A stretch of 64,000 nt of DNA from Dysgonomonas sp. 520 (GCF_010501095.1 NZ_QVMP01000001.1:1-64000), one strand, 5' to 3'. Shown: positions 7,981-17,854, numbered from the stretch's first letter. Numbers and translations: made by a program. The notes: generated by a model not told the origin, from the sequence alone.

Positions 7981-10047
7981 ATGAAAAAAAATCTGGTATT
8001 CATAGCTTTCTTTTTCATGTCATTTGGTTATGTCATAGCCCAAGATGCTCGACTTATCCTCGACAATGACAGCCTGCACACCCACAACGACGAGCATATA
8101 CATGGCAGAGATATGACTCCCAAAGCTGTTGTAGATACTACTCAGAAACATCGGATATACGGGTGGGTAATTGACCAAAGGCTCGGAAACAGAACTATAA
8201 TAGAACGGGATACTTTGCTGTATAACTTCCATCACCGGGCCGAAGTTGATGCTCAGGACATAGCCGTCAGCTATCTGAGTAATCTCGGATCGCCGGCTCA
8301 ATCGAAGATCTTTTTCAACCGCGAAGAAACACCTCTCTTCAATTTTCTGGCTCCATTCAGTTATTCGCTAAAGAAACCCGAAAAGAAAGTTTTTCTGAAC
8401 ACAACCATACCCTATTCCAATATTTCGTATCAAAGCAAATCTTTCGGCTCCAGCCCTACCAACGAAGAAAATTTTAATGCGGAACTATCGTGGAATATCA
8501 ACAAAAACCTGAATATCGGTTTCAACATCAACTACCTCTATGCGCGAGGGCACTATAACAGTCTGGCCAATAAACAAATAGCATACGACTTCAATGTTAG
8601 TTATATTGGCAAAAAATATGAGATGCACGCTTGGGTATACAATAACAATTTCACGAACGGAGAAAACGGTGGCCTTGCCAACGACAGCAGCATTACCGAC
8701 CCCAATAAAAACAGGGAGTTTAAAGATTCCAAGAATATAGAAACCCGTTTTTCCGACGCATGGAACAGGGTGAAAGGCAGACAATTATATCTCAACAACA
8801 GATACAATCTGGGAATCACAGACACAGACTCCATTCCCATTGCCAGCCTTATACTGACCACCTATTATGCAGATCAGCAAAGAAAATTCATATCGAAAGA
8901 TACCGAAAAAATAAAAACGGATGCTCAGGAAAGAGAGCTGACGGCAACAGATACCACATACATAAAAAGCGCGAACGACCCTTGGTATTACTCCGGTCAG
9001 GCTGATGACCGGGCATCGTATTGGTCGTTAAAAAACACCTTCGGCATATCGCTGAACGAAGGATTCAGAGAATGGGTAAAATTCGGATTAACAGCCTTCA
9101 TCGAACAAGATATCAGAAAATTCCAATATCCCAGTTTCCGATACCCGTTGGCAGGAATTGTCGAATCGCAAAACTCTACTGTTATCGGAGGTGTCTTATC
9201 GAAAGAAAAAGGTCAATATCTCAGATATAACCTGTATGCAGACCTTGGTGTAATAGGATATAATGTTGGTGAATTCAAGATAAAAGGAGACATATCAACC
9301 AGAATAAAGATAAAAGGTAAAGATGCTGTTATCAGAGCAAATGCCTACATAAAAAACCTGAAGCCAACATTTTTCGAAACCAAATTCTACTCCAAGTATT
9401 TCAGGTGGGACAGTAAAGATTTATACGTAGAAAACCAAATTGCCCACAATAAAGTTATAAATCCCGGAGATATCCGCCGTGTATATGTGGGTGGGGAAAT
9501 ATGGTTGCCTCAAACAAAAACCAGAATTAAAGGAGGCGTTGAAAACATACAGAACTACATTTACTATGGCGCAGACAAGCTGATTGCACAAGAGAAAGAC
9601 AACATACAAGTTATAGGTATTCAGCTAGAACAAAAGCTAAATGCAGGCATACTACACTGGGACAATGAGATAGCATATCAGATGTCGGGCAACAAAAAAG
9701 CCTTGCCTCTGCCAACGATCAGCCTCTACACAAACCTGTATTTGCAGGCAACACTTGCCAAGGTTTTGCATCTGCAACTGGGGGTCGACGGCCGTTACTT
9801 TACCGAATACCACGCGCCGGGATACGATCCTGTAATTATGCAGTTCTATAATCAACAGGAAAAGAAGATCGGAAATTTCCCTATTGCGAGCGCATATCTG
9901 GACTTCAAATTAAAAAACACCCGTGTATACCTGATGATGTACAACATTGCCGAAAGTTTAGGAAACAGATGCTATTTCACCACGCCAGACTATCCGGTCA
10001 ACCCGATGTCATTCAAATTTGGCTTATCCTGGAATTTCAACGATTAA
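7981..10047 (+). CDS. Putative outer-membrane beta-barrel porin
   Basis: 688 aa. A signal peptide (MKKNLVFIAFFFMSFGYVIA, then QDARL) precedes a long beta-rich protein with alternating polar/hydrophobic strands and frequent aromatic girdles. It ends in a strand typical of outer-membrane insertion (MSFKFGLSWNFND). The length and the 'HRIYGWVIDQRLGNRTIIERDTLLYNFHHR' N-terminal region resemble the Bacteroidetes 'putative porin' family (Porin_10). Substrate unknown. An alternative upstream start at 7912 would place 23 odd residues before the signal peptide and overlap the ABC gene's last codon, so it was rejected. Confidence 0.82.
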   Translation: MKKNLVFIAFFFMSFGYVIAQDARLILDNDSLHTHNDEHIHGRDMTPKAVVDTTQKHRIYGWVIDQRLGNRTIIERDTLLYNFHHRAEVDAQDIAVSYLSNLGSPAQSKIFFNREETPLFNFLAPFSYSLKKPEKKVFLNTTIPYSNISYQSKSFGSSPTNEENFNAELSWNINKNLNIGFNINYLYARGHYNSLANKQIAYDFNVSYIGKKYEMHAWVYNNNFTNGENGGLANDSSITDPNKNREFKDSKNIETRFSDAWNRVKGRQLYLNNRYNLGITDTDSIPIASLILTTYYADQQRKFISKDTEKIKTDAQERELTATDTTYIKSANDPWYYSGQADDRASYWSLKNTFGISLNEGFREWVKFGLTAFIEQDIRKFQYPSFRYPLAGIVESQNSTVIGGVLSKEKGQYLRYNLYADLGVIGYNVGEFKIKGDISTRIKIKGKDAVIRANAYIKNLKPTFFETKFYSKYFRWDSKDLYVENQIAHNKVINPGDIRRVYVGGEIWLPQTKTRIKGGVENIQNYIYYGADKLIAQEKDNIQVIGIQLEQKLNAGILHWDNEIAYQMSGNKKALPLPTISLYTNLYLQATLAKVLHLQLGVDGRYFTEYHAPGYDPVIMQFYNQQEKKIGNFPIASAYLDFKLKNTRVYLMMYNIAESLGNRCYFTTPDYPVNPMSFKFGLSWNFND

Positions 10048-10141
10048 TCTTCTTGTTTTTTCATTGAACAATCGACACAATCAACCAAAAGCAAGTTGTA
10101 TATTCTCATTCAATATAAACCCTAATAAATAAAAAATCCGG

Positions 10142-11044
10142 ATGAGTTTTCTAAAGAAAATCAGATCGTACATGATGCCCATAACAATGACTGTGGGGAT
10201 TGTTTTTCACTCCTTTTTTCAGCATTTTTACATCATAACGCCCTATCTGATTTTTTTGATGCTTTTTATCACCTATTGCAACATTGAGTTGAAAAGCATA
10301 AAACCCACAAAAATGCACTTTTTCCTTTTGCTGATTCAGATAGTTGGCAGTTTGATCGTGTATCGGGTTCTTGTTTCATTCGATGCCATTGTTGCTCAGG
10401 CGGGATTGATATGTATGCTGGCACCCACAGCCACTTCAGCCGTTGTTATAACGGGTATGCTTGGGGGCAACACAGCAAGCCTGACAGCTTATACATTCAT
10501 GAGCAATCTGACAGTAGCAATCTGCGCTCCGTTCATTTTTGCGTTAATAAGCAATCAGGGAGATGTATCATTTTTTCAGGCAACAGTCATTATCGGCGAA
10601 AAGATAGTGATATTACTGATTTTGCCATTGGTTATTGCCCTATTCCTGAAAAGATATGTATCCCCATTGTATAAAACGGTGAAGAAATCGCAATCAGGCT
10701 CATTTTACCTTTGGAATATTGCCCTGCTGTTAGTTTCGGCACAAATAACACAGTTTATTCTGGATGCCAAAGGGACAATTAATCCATATACCGAAGTAGT
10801 GATAGCACTGACAGCCTTATTTATCTGTCTTTTACAGTTTATTGCCGGAAGAAAAATCGGGAAACGCTACGACGACACCATTGCCGGAGGACAAGGACTA
10901 GGTCAGAAAAATACGATTCTTGCCATCTGGATGGCTCAAACTTACCTGAATCCACTCTCTTCGATAGGTCCGGGAACTTATGTTTTGTGGCAAAACATTA
11001 TCAATTCGTATCAGGTTTGGCGAAAAAGAAAAAATCTTCAATAA
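10142..11044 (+). CDS. BASS-family (bile acid:sodium symporter-like) transporter
   Basis: 300 aa integral membrane protein with about nine to ten hydrophobic segments. Residues ~95-135 (APTATSAVVITGMLGGNTASLTAYTFMSNL) match the conserved core of the bile acid:Na+ symporter/arsenite permease fold, where the broken helices bind sodium and substrate. Bacterial members carry various organic acids; the substrate here cannot be inferred. It stands alone between the porin and tRNA-Gln. No strong promoter or terminator was seen. Confidence 0.78.
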   Translation: MSFLKKIRSYMMPITMTVGIVFHSFFQHFYIITPYLIFLMLFITYCNIELKSIKPTKMHFFLLLIQIVGSLIVYRVLVSFDAIVAQAGLICMLAPTATSAVVITGMLGGNTASLTAYTFMSNLTVAICAPFIFALISNQGDVSFFQATVIIGEKIVILLILPLVIALFLKRYVSPLYKTVKKSQSGSFYLWNIALLLVSAQITQFILDAKGTINPYTEVVIALTALFICLLQFIAGRKIGKRYDDTIAGGQGLGQKNTILAIWMAQTYLNPLSSIGPGTYVLWQNIINSYQVWRKRKNLQ

Positions 11045-11102
11045 CTAAGACATTGAAACTTAAGGCTGTTTTTGAAATATAAATAAAAAACAGTTTTATT
11101 GT

Positions 11103-11132
11103 TTTGTTTTTAATAAAAAAGGTATATCTTTG
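11103..11132 (+). promoter_or_regulatory. Promoter of tRNA-Gln
   Basis: TTTG at 11103-11106 and TATCTTTG at 11125-11132, 18 bases apart. The box ends 25 bases before the tRNA. Confidence 0.8.
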
Positions 11133-11157
11133 CATCGCTTTTCAAGCAAAAAGGGAT

Positions 11158-11228
11158 TGTCCCATGGTGTAATGGTAACACAGCTGATTTTGGTTCAGTC
11201 GTTCAAAGTTCGAATCTTTGTGGGACAA
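11158..11228 (+). tRNA. tRNA-Gln(TTG)
   Basis: A 71-base cloverleaf with a 7-bp acceptor stem TGTCCCA/TGGGACA, a D arm around GGTGTAATGGTAACAC, an anticodon stem GCTGA/TCAGT around loop TTTTGGT (anticodon TTG, 11190-11192), and a T arm CAAAG/CTTTG with TTCGAAT. The 3' CCA is not encoded and would be added by the Cca enzyme. It has its own promoter and terminator, so it is a single-gene unit. Confidence 0.96.
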
Positions 11229-11234
11229 CAAGTG

Positions 11235-11275
11235 AAAAACGGTTATATATCGAATTGATATGTAACCGTTTTTTT
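11235..11275 (+). terminator. Terminator after tRNA-Gln
   Basis: A stem of about 17 bp (11235-11251 with 11257-11273, one G-T wobble) around the loop GAATT, ending in an uninterrupted T-tract. Confidence 0.92.
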
Positions 11276-11299
11276 TAGATTGAAAGACAACTATTTTCC

Positions 11300-12544
11300 T
11301 TACTCAAATTTGATTGATTTTGCAGGCAATATGCGAGCAATCAGATAAGAAGGACCTATCATCATCATCAAGGAAACAAGAAGTGTGCCTATATTGATAA
11401 GTACAATATAAATGATATTCAGTTCGATAGGCACTTGCGAAACGTAGTATACGGAAGCATCCAGCTTCAATATTCCAAAATATTTTTGAACAAGGCATAT
11501 TGTCAATGCTATTACATTTCCCCACAGCATGCCTTTCAGTATGAGGAATGAAGAAACATAGAGAAATGTTTTTCTGATGGAAAAGTTTTTGGCTCCCAAA
11601 GCCTTTAATATACCGATCATATTTGTCCGTTCCAATATCAGGATCAACAAACCCGAAATCATGGTGAATCCCGAAACGGCCAACATGAGGATGAGTATCA
11701 CCCAGACATTCATATCGAGCAGGTTCAGCCAATTGAAAATCATCGGATTCTGATCAATTACGGAGACTGTGAAAAATGTATTGCCCAACCTGTCATGGGT
11801 TGCAGCCATATCAATGAAAAGATCGTTCCTGATTTCTTGCAAACGATCGAAATCATTTACAATAAGCTCAATTCCACCGAATTGGTCAGATTCCCAACTA
11901 TTGAGTTTGCTAATAATATTTATGTTTGTTATGACGAATATTTTGTCATAATCTTCAAAATTTGTATTGTAGATGCCTGTAATAGTGAACTTTCTCACTT
12001 TTGGCGGATCTTGAATAAAATAGCAGAAAAAGCTATCGCCAAGTTTCAAGCTTAGCTTATTGGCAATATATTCCGAAATAATAGCCTCGTAAGCAGAGAT
12101 TGTATCAGAAACATTCAGAACGCTTCCTTCCACCAGGTTGCGCTTGAAAAAACTCCAGTCGTAATCAGATGTAACACCTTTCAATACAATGCCTTGAAAG
12201 TCATTATCTGTCTTTATAATTCCGGGTTTTGTAGAAAAAACCTCTACGTGTTTTACTTCCGGTTTCGATTTCAGGAAATTCAAAAGGCTATCGTCTACGC
12301 ATACAGGATAGGTTTCATAAGAGTTGTTATTCTCAAAATTAGAGATCTGGATGTGAGAACTGAAACCGACAACCTTGTCCCGTATTTCTTGTTTAAATCC
12401 AACAACTATACAGACAGCCAATATCATGGTGGCCAATCCCAGGGCTATTCCGGCAACGGCTATTTTTATGGCAGGTGACGATGCTTTATTCTTATTATCT
12501 CCTTTGAAGTATATTTTTCGGGCTATGAATAACTCTAAATTCAA
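11300..12544 (-). CDS. LolC/LolE-type ABC transporter permease
   Basis: 414 aa. One N-terminal membrane helix (residues ~25-50, IKIAVAGIALGLATMILAVCIVVGF) is followed by a large periplasmic domain and three C-terminal helices (~280-400) with the FtsX-type motif region ILKALGAKNFSIRKTFL. This is the membrane part of the LolCDE lipoprotein-releasing or MacB-like machines. The matching ATPase (LolD) is not adjacent. It probably moves lipoproteins from the inner membrane toward the outer membrane, but that is a family inference. Confidence 0.88.
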   Translation of the reverse strand: MNLELFIARKIYFKGDNKNKASSPAIKIAVAGIALGLATMILAVCIVVGFKQEIRDKVVGFSSHIQISNFENNNSYETYPVCVDDSLLNFLKSKPEVKHVEVFSTKPGIIKTDNDFQGIVLKGVTSDYDWSFFKRNLVEGSVLNVSDTISAYEAIISEYIANKLSLKLGDSFFCYFIQDPPKVRKFTITGIYNTNFEDYDKIFVITNINIISKLNSWESDQFGGIELIVNDFDRLQEIRNDLFIDMAATHDRLGNTFFTVSVIDQNPMIFNWLNLLDMNVWVILILMLAVSGFTMISGLLILILERTNMIGILKALGAKNFSIRKTFLYVSSFLILKGMLWGNVIALTICLVQKYFGILKLDASVYYVSQVPIELNIIYIVLINIGTLLVSLMMMIGPSYLIARILPAKSIKFE

Positions 12545-12699
12545 AATCTTATCGTTTTACTGTATATCCGCACAAAGGTAAGAAATAAATCAAATTATTG
12601 CATTTTGAGGCTTATCGGAAAAATATTTCAATCAAAATTATCCATGTATTATAATCTTTCTTCAATAATTACGTTATATGTATAATTAAAATAAAAATT

Positions 12700-12707
12700 T
12701 ATCTTTG
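12700..12707 (+). promoter_or_regulatory. -7 box for porQ
   Basis: TATCTTTG matches TAnnTTTG, 32 bases before the ATG. Confidence 0.65.
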
Positions 12708-12739
12708 TCTTTTGGGACTAAGAACTCTTACAACAACCT

Positions 12740-13753
12740 ATGAACATACGTTTACATAAAATATTTTTAGTAACATATATTCTGACATTCTTCTTTAACA
12801 CAATACTTAACGCTCAGGATGGAGAAAAAGCATACAGGTTTCTTAACCTTCCTTCATCGGCCAGAGTGAATGCGATGGGAGGAAGCAATGTCTCTTTGGT
12901 GGACAACGATTTGTCTCTTGTATTTCACAACCCTGCGCTTCTGGGTACGGAAATGGACATGAACGTCAACCTCAACTATATGTCGTATATAGGTGACATT
13001 AGGGTTGGGAGCGCAATTTTCGGAAAAGCAATAAACGACATCAGTGCGTTTTCGGTAGGAATCAACTACCTCGATTATGGCGATTTTTTAGAGGCATCTC
13101 CCGAAAATATTACAGGAAGCAATTTTTCGGCGAAAGACATAGCTATAAACGGTACGTATAGCCGAGATTTGTCAGAAAGATGGAGAGGTGGAGTCACAGG
13201 CAAATTTATCTACTCTTCCTACGAAAACTATACATCTACGGCCGTAGGGTTCGATGCAGGATTGAGCTATTATAATCCGGATAGCGATGCTGCCGTAGGA
13301 TTCGTTATCAAAAACGTAGGGGCGCAAATTTCTGCCTACAACGACAAACGGGTAAGCCTGCCTTGGGATGTAAACGTCGGTTTCTCGAAGCGGTTGTCTC
13401 ACGCTCCGGTTCGTGTATCGGCAACGGCTGTTTACCTCACTCAATGGAAATTTGAAAAAGTGAATGCTGCAAATGGCCTGGAACCCGACAAAAGTAATTT
13501 TTTCAGTGTATTGATGAAACACTTGGTTTTCGGGGTAGATATAATTCCGTCCGATAATTTCTGGATTGGCGTAGGATATAACCCTAAAGTACATTCGGAT
13601 ATGAAAATACAGGATGGAAATAAATGGGGCGGCTGGAATGCCGGAGCCGGATTGAGGGTAAAGAGATTTAACATAGGCTTTGCCTTGGCGCAATTTCACC
13701 CCGATGCCACTTCCTATCACTTTAGTTTAGGCATAGATTTGTCTAAATATTAA
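12740..13753 (+). CDS. porQ: Type IX secretion system protein PorQ
   Basis: 337 aa with a signal peptide of about 25 residues ending ...NTILNAQ. The start of the mature protein (YRFLNLPSSARVNAMGGSNVSLVDNDLSLVFHNPALL) is the hallmark of the PorV/PorQ/UPF0164 family, and the overall length fits PorQ. The rest is beta-barrel-like (FadL-type) with repeated glycine/aromatic strands, consistent with the outer membrane. PorQ is part of the T9SS that exports proteins carrying a C-terminal sorting domain; such a protein is encoded at 50966-51310. No other T9SS gene is beside it. Confidence 0.85.
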   Translation: MNIRLHKIFLVTYILTFFFNTILNAQDGEKAYRFLNLPSSARVNAMGGSNVSLVDNDLSLVFHNPALLGTEMDMNVNLNYMSYIGDIRVGSAIFGKAINDISAFSVGINYLDYGDFLEASPENITGSNFSAKDIAINGTYSRDLSERWRGGVTGKFIYSSYENYTSTAVGFDAGLSYYNPDSDAAVGFVIKNVGAQISAYNDKRVSLPWDVNVGFSKRLSHAPVRVSATAVYLTQWKFEKVNAANGLEPDKSNFFSVLMKHLVFGVDIIPSDNFWIGVGYNPKVHSDMKIQDGNKWGGWNAGAGLRVKRFNIGFALAQFHPDATSYHFSLGIDLSKY

Positions 13754-13861
13754 ACCGGAACCAAACACTTCAAAAACAGATTCCCGATAGATATACGGAA
13801 AGAAAGCAGGACAGCCACATCTAATTGCGATGATGTTGGCATTTTCGATGTATGTATATAT

Positions 13862-13955
13862 AAATAAAAAAAGGTTGTCATCACGACAGCTTAAATTTCA
13901 ATTGTAACACATTGGCTTTCAATAACCATATCTAATCAAAATGACAAAATGCACA
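13862..13955 (+). repeat. Hairpin element, copy 1 (degenerate)
   Basis: AGGTTGTC (13872-13879) and GACAGCTT (13885-13892) pair with two G-U wobbles. Downstream blocks TTCAATTGT, AACCATATCTAAT and a CACATTA block follow. The same order of blocks occurs at 45001-45084. The rest of 13754-14186 shows no gene or promoter that I can support. Confidence 0.55.
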
Positions 13956-14186
13956 TTAAAGTGCACATAGACAAGGTTTATAATGAGTTATTTCCTACTG
14001 CAAATATACATAGGTTTATTCATTTTGTAACGACTGACAGTAAGTTTTTTTTGAACTTTCTTTGTTAATGGTAAAAACCACCTATGTAGGAGTAACATGT
14101 GGCTTCATAAAGTAATACATGAAGATAAAGTCAGTCACTTTACATAGTTTGTTTCTTTACGAATGCTAATGGTAATTTTATAATCA

Positions 14187-14897
14187 TTAAGGGACCTTTA
14201 CCCAAAGATGCAATAAGTCGATATCATCAGATATTCTTTTAGCAGTAGAGCGAGATATTGAATATGTTTTATTTGGCTCTATTTCTAAATCACTTAAGCA
14301 CTCACAACTTTTCCATTCTTGAGGTAATTCAGTTGCTTTACTTAAAATCCATCCATTTATTGTATTATGCCAATGTAAAAAGTCATCTTGTTCAATATAA
14401 CCTAACAATGCACTTTTTGACAAACCATAACCATGATCACTAGTTTTGAATCTTTGAATTCCACCAGAGGGGTTACCACTGTCACAATATCCTATCACAT
14501 ATTCAATTTCCCGAGTGCCTTTTCCTGTAGGTAAACGTTTTGCTTCGACAGCATATAAACTTTTCTTTGATACATTTTGCTCTGAAGATATAAATACAAA
14601 ATCAACTCTTTTTGCAGGATTACCACCTGAATAATAGTCCTTAAACTCTGGAACAACTAAGACACCTCGACTATGATTAATTAAGCTTCGATTCAGGACA
14701 CTCGTAAATTCCTGAGTAAAACCTTCTTCATTCAAATTCCTAGTAAAAACACCATTTGATATATCTTGCAAAAAAATAGGAATATTTTCTACCAATATAT
14801 TTTCATATATATTTTCTAGCTTTACACTTGGCGTAAAAGCTGGTACGTTTGACGTTGATGAATTTATAGAATCATTTACCAACATATCAGTAGTCAT
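14187..14897 (-). CDS. PD-(D/E)XK nuclease-like protein, partner of the N6-adenine methylase
   Basis: 236 aa. The core VDFVF (Asp99) followed by YAVEAKRLP (Glu118, Lys120) has the D...ExK spacing of PD-(D/E)XK nucleases. The surrounding region (RVDFVFISSEQ...GTREIEYVIGYC) looks like a restriction-endonuclease fold. Its start overlaps the end of the upstream methylase gene by 11 bp, so the two are translated from one message. The likely role is the cleavage subunit of a type II-like restriction system, or a nuclease accessory; no close family is recognised. The gene and its partner are visibly more AT-rich than the flanking host genes, which fits horizontal acquisition. Confidence 0.7.
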   Translation of the reverse strand: MTTDMLVNDSINSSTSNVPAFTPSVKLENIYENILVENIPIFLQDISNGVFTRNLNEEGFTQEFTSVLNRSLINHSRGVLVVPEFKDYYSGGNPAKRVDFVFISSEQNVSKKSLYAVEAKRLPTGKGTREIEYVIGYCDSGNPSGGIQRFKTSDHGYGLSKSALLGYIEQDDFLHWHNTINGWILSKATELPQEWKSCECLSDLEIEPNKTYSISRSTAKRISDDIDLLHLWVKVP

Positions 14898-17607
14898 TTA
14901 ATATGTCAGCAAATACACTATCTGCATCACGGTAGGCAATTGATGCTAACCAATAGCGTTTTTGATTAGGTTTAATAAATAACACCTTATTTGGTGTGTA
15001 ATATTGTATAACTCTTGTTGCTGTAAGGCTTTGATTTATATCAAAATGAGTTAATCCTTCAATTCCTGTTGCTTCATCTTCGTTAATTATTCGGATCTCT
15101 TTCTTTTCTTCGTCATCGTAAGAGAATAATGCTCCGATTAAGCCTTCTTTCTCAAATTTTATAATGTTCGTAAGCTTAAATAAATTTGTCTGATCTGCAT
15201 ATAAATCATTTATAGCAGTTGAAAACTCTTGTCCATAAAAATAAATTTCTGATTCAATGTTCTTTAATGGTTTTAGGGCTTCAGCTGTTTCGGGCTTTCT
15301 TATAAAATATTGAGTATATTCTAATACATCATTAATGACATTTTTTTCTATTTCAGATAGAATGAACGACTCATCCAATATAGGTAAACGCATTATATCT
15401 TCTTTAAGTATTGCAGTGTTTTTTCCTATTAAAACTTGACTACTTGTTATAAAAATAATTAAACGATGGAAGTCTTGATAATTTGATAATGATCTATACA
15501 ACTCTGCAATCGGTTCAATATTCTTATGCAAAGAGTATATTCCAATTAATTTATGTTTAAACGTAAAGTTAATGTTATTATTAAAATAAATTGGTATTTT
15601 ATTTTTTTCAATATTTTCTTTTATTATAATATTGGGATATTCATATGTAGAACGATTTTTTATTGATATAAATTTCTTCTTCCTGTCTATAAAATCTAAT
15701 TGATTAAAATCAATTCCATCTTCATTAAAAGCTCGTGTTGGAAGTGTTTTATATTCATACATAAAATCTTCAGAAAGGTCTCCTTCTATACCGAACATAA
15801 AGCCTTCATTAGCTTGACATTCATTGGAATCTAAGTAGTCTTGAACTTTTACAGACTCAGAATATTTGTGATATAAATAATTCAATCGACCTCCTCCAAG
15901 AAGATTTATTTTGAATATGTAGGGGTTTTCGTAAATCGCTTGACGAAGAATAAAATGTAAGTCATATTTATCTATCTCAAAATAGATTCTTTCTTTATTT
16001 GTTTTCGTTCTACGAAAAATTGCATGTAATATATTTTTATCGTAATCTGGTTTAGCTTTGGTTACAAATATTGCAGCAGTATCAACATCAACCCCATCCC
16101 ATAAAACTCCATTACGAGCAAGAGGTGTAAAATCAAAAATTTGATTAATATGAAAGTTTTCTGTTAGTGCCCTTAGGTAGGCTTTAGACGAATCGCTACT
16201 ACTATATAATAGAGGTAAGGCTTTTACTATTAAACACGATATTCCATTATCTTTTAGCAAGGTCAAAGAGTCTCCTAAAAATTTTAATGCAATTTGGTTC
16301 TGAGGAATATCAACAGATAAGCTATCATTTACTTGCCAAATTTTCAAGTCATCTTTAACTCCACCTCTTACAAAAGGGGGATTTCCTATGACGAGATCGA
16401 ATTTAGTCTCTTTTCCTATATTTTTTTTCCATAAAAAGAAATCATTACAGTAAACTATTTTTTCTTCAAGTTTATCAAACCTCAAATCATCCCATATTTC
16501 TTTAGGTGAAAGTTCATCACATAAGGCAATACAAAGGCTGAATATTGAAATCTGAACAGCTTTTGGGTCGTAATCTATACCACAAAGAGATTGTTGTAAA
16601 CCTATTAAATCCTTTAACTCAGGTTTTTTGTAATTATTTTGTTGTCGCCACCACTGTACTAAGCGTTTGAAGGCAACAACAAGAAATATAGCAGAACCAC
16701 ATGCAGGATCTAAAATTTTATAGTCTTTTATATTGGATGGGTATTGATTAATGGGCATAACCTCATTAATCAATAATCTCACTAAATGGGATGGTGTGTA
16801 TGCAACACCATCATTTTTTTTAGTTCCTTCAACTAATTGATCTTTCTTTTTCTCTTTTATGATAAACTCTTCATACAGACGACTAATTAATTCAACTGGA
16901 ATATGATTGAAAGAATACAGCCTGGAAAAATTATCATCAAAATCAATTTGATATTGATGATTTGAACCTAAATATCCTTTCAATACTTCGGCTAAATAAG
17001 AAAGGGCAGATTCTTTCCCATCGAATAATCGAATTTGACTTTCTTCCCAATGAAAAATACCCCCATTAAAATGATTTTTATTCAAGTCGTCAAAAAATAA
17101 AAACACCTTGCCATTTACCAATATATCGCTAAATTGCTGGCCATCGTATTTTTCAAAAAAACTAGAAGGAAAAACCGAGTTATTATTTTCGTCACGCCTT
17201 TCTTCCAGATATTTTATAAGAATACATTGTATAATTAATTTTTGAACAACATCCTTGTTATTAGCTAATCCAGAATCTTTAGTAAACCTGTTTATTACTT
17301 TACGTAATAACTCTGTCAATTTACTGTAAGAAGAATATTTGTAAAAATCAATACTGGAATTATCCCAATAGCTACCAGCCTTTAATTTTTGAGCAAAAAA
17401 CTTGTTATAAATGCTATGACCTTTAGCTATTGTCTTTAAGTTTTCAACAATATATTCAGGCACATATTTATCCTTTTCTTTCTTTATCGGCTTGCTAGTG
17501 TCTAATATTTTTGTTTCGGTCTTTGAGAACACACAAACCAAAGGAATATCTCCTCCTGTCCATACATTCTTATGAATTTCGGTTAGGACACTTTCCTCAG
17601 CTAACAT
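14887..17607 (-). CDS. N6-adenine DNA methyltransferase (type IIG/Eco57I-like), N-terminus lost
   Basis: 906 aa as an open frame. Motif I DPACGSA lies at residues 300-306 and the catalytic motif IV NPPF at 409-412, so it should bind SAM and methylate adenine N6. A helical N-terminal domain precedes the catalytic core, and the ~450 C-terminal residues look like a target-recognition domain. The frame continues upstream in the same phase to an ATG at 17847, interrupted only by a TAA at 17670-17668. The normal protein was therefore about 985 residues, and this ORF would need reinitiation at 17607. Core motifs are intact, so residual methylase activity is possible. A nuclease-like gene overlaps its 3' end. 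Confidence 0.82.
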   Translation of the reverse strand: MLAEESVLTEIHKNVWTGGDIPLVCVFSKTETKILDTSKPIKKEKDKYVPEYIVENLKTIAKGHSIYNKFFAQKLKAGSYWDNSSIDFYKYSSYSKLTELLRKVINRFTKDSGLANNKDVVQKLIIQCILIKYLEERRDENNNSVFPSSFFEKYDGQQFSDILVNGKVFLFFDDLNKNHFNGGIFHWEESQIRLFDGKESALSYLAEVLKGYLGSNHQYQIDFDDNFSRLYSFNHIPVELISRLYEEFIIKEKKKDQLVEGTKKNDGVAYTPSHLVRLLINEVMPINQYPSNIKDYKILDPACGSAIFLVVAFKRLVQWWRQQNNYKKPELKDLIGLQQSLCGIDYDPKAVQISIFSLCIALCDELSPKEIWDDLRFDKLEEKIVYCNDFFLWKKNIGKETKFDLVIGNPPFVRGGVKDDLKIWQVNDSLSVDIPQNQIALKFLGDSLTLLKDNGISCLIVKALPLLYSSSDSSKAYLRALTENFHINQIFDFTPLARNGVLWDGVDVDTAAIFVTKAKPDYDKNILHAIFRRTKTNKERIYFEIDKYDLHFILRQAIYENPYIFKINLLGGGRLNYLYHKYSESVKVQDYLDSNECQANEGFMFGIEGDLSEDFMYEYKTLPTRAFNEDGIDFNQLDFIDRKKKFISIKNRSTYEYPNIIIKENIEKNKIPIYFNNNINFTFKHKLIGIYSLHKNIEPIAELYRSLSNYQDFHRLIIFITSSQVLIGKNTAILKEDIMRLPILDESFILSEIEKNVINDVLEYTQYFIRKPETAEALKPLKNIESEIYFYGQEFSTAINDLYADQTNLFKLTNIIKFEKEGLIGALFSYDDEEKKEIRIINEDEATGIEGLTHFDINQSLTATRVIQYYTPNKVLFIKPNQKRYWLASIAYRDADSVFADILNDY

Positions 17608-17667
17608 TAAGGCTGTGAAATCATAGATATATATTTGTGGTATATATTCGTTGTCTTTGATACCCTT

Positions 17668-17847
17668 TTAAAAAAAAACAGCACCCGCCTTATAGAGTTG
17701 TGCTTTTTCTAGTTGAAACCAAACCTCAGGTAAAGAACTATACTTCTCTTTTTCTTTAGTAAAAAAGAGTAATAAGTCTCTTTCAGAAGCTAATCCTAGT
17801 TCTGAAAGGCCCTGATCTATGATGTCATTTTCATATGGGTTTCCCAT
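17668..17847 (-). pseudogene. Severed N-terminal 59 codons of the methylase
   Basis: ATG at 17847 begins MGNPYENDIIDQGLSEL and runs 59 codons to an in-frame TAA at 17670-17668, just after a run of nine T on the coding strand. The 20 codons after the stop (KGIKDNEYIPQIYIYDFTAL) continue the family's normal 'VYFR..d...P..YIYDyT' N-terminal sequence into the 906-aa ORF in the same frame. This is a nonsense change, not a frameshift. A good promoter lies directly upstream. Confidence 0.8.
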
Positions 17848-17854
17848 AATTGTA

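Noticed and set aside
17670-17680. Phase-variable rescue of the methylase by slippage at the T9 run
   Set aside because: The stop is in the same frame as both halves. Gain or loss of one T moves to frames that stop soon after, and a change of three keeps the TAA, so slippage cannot restore the protein.
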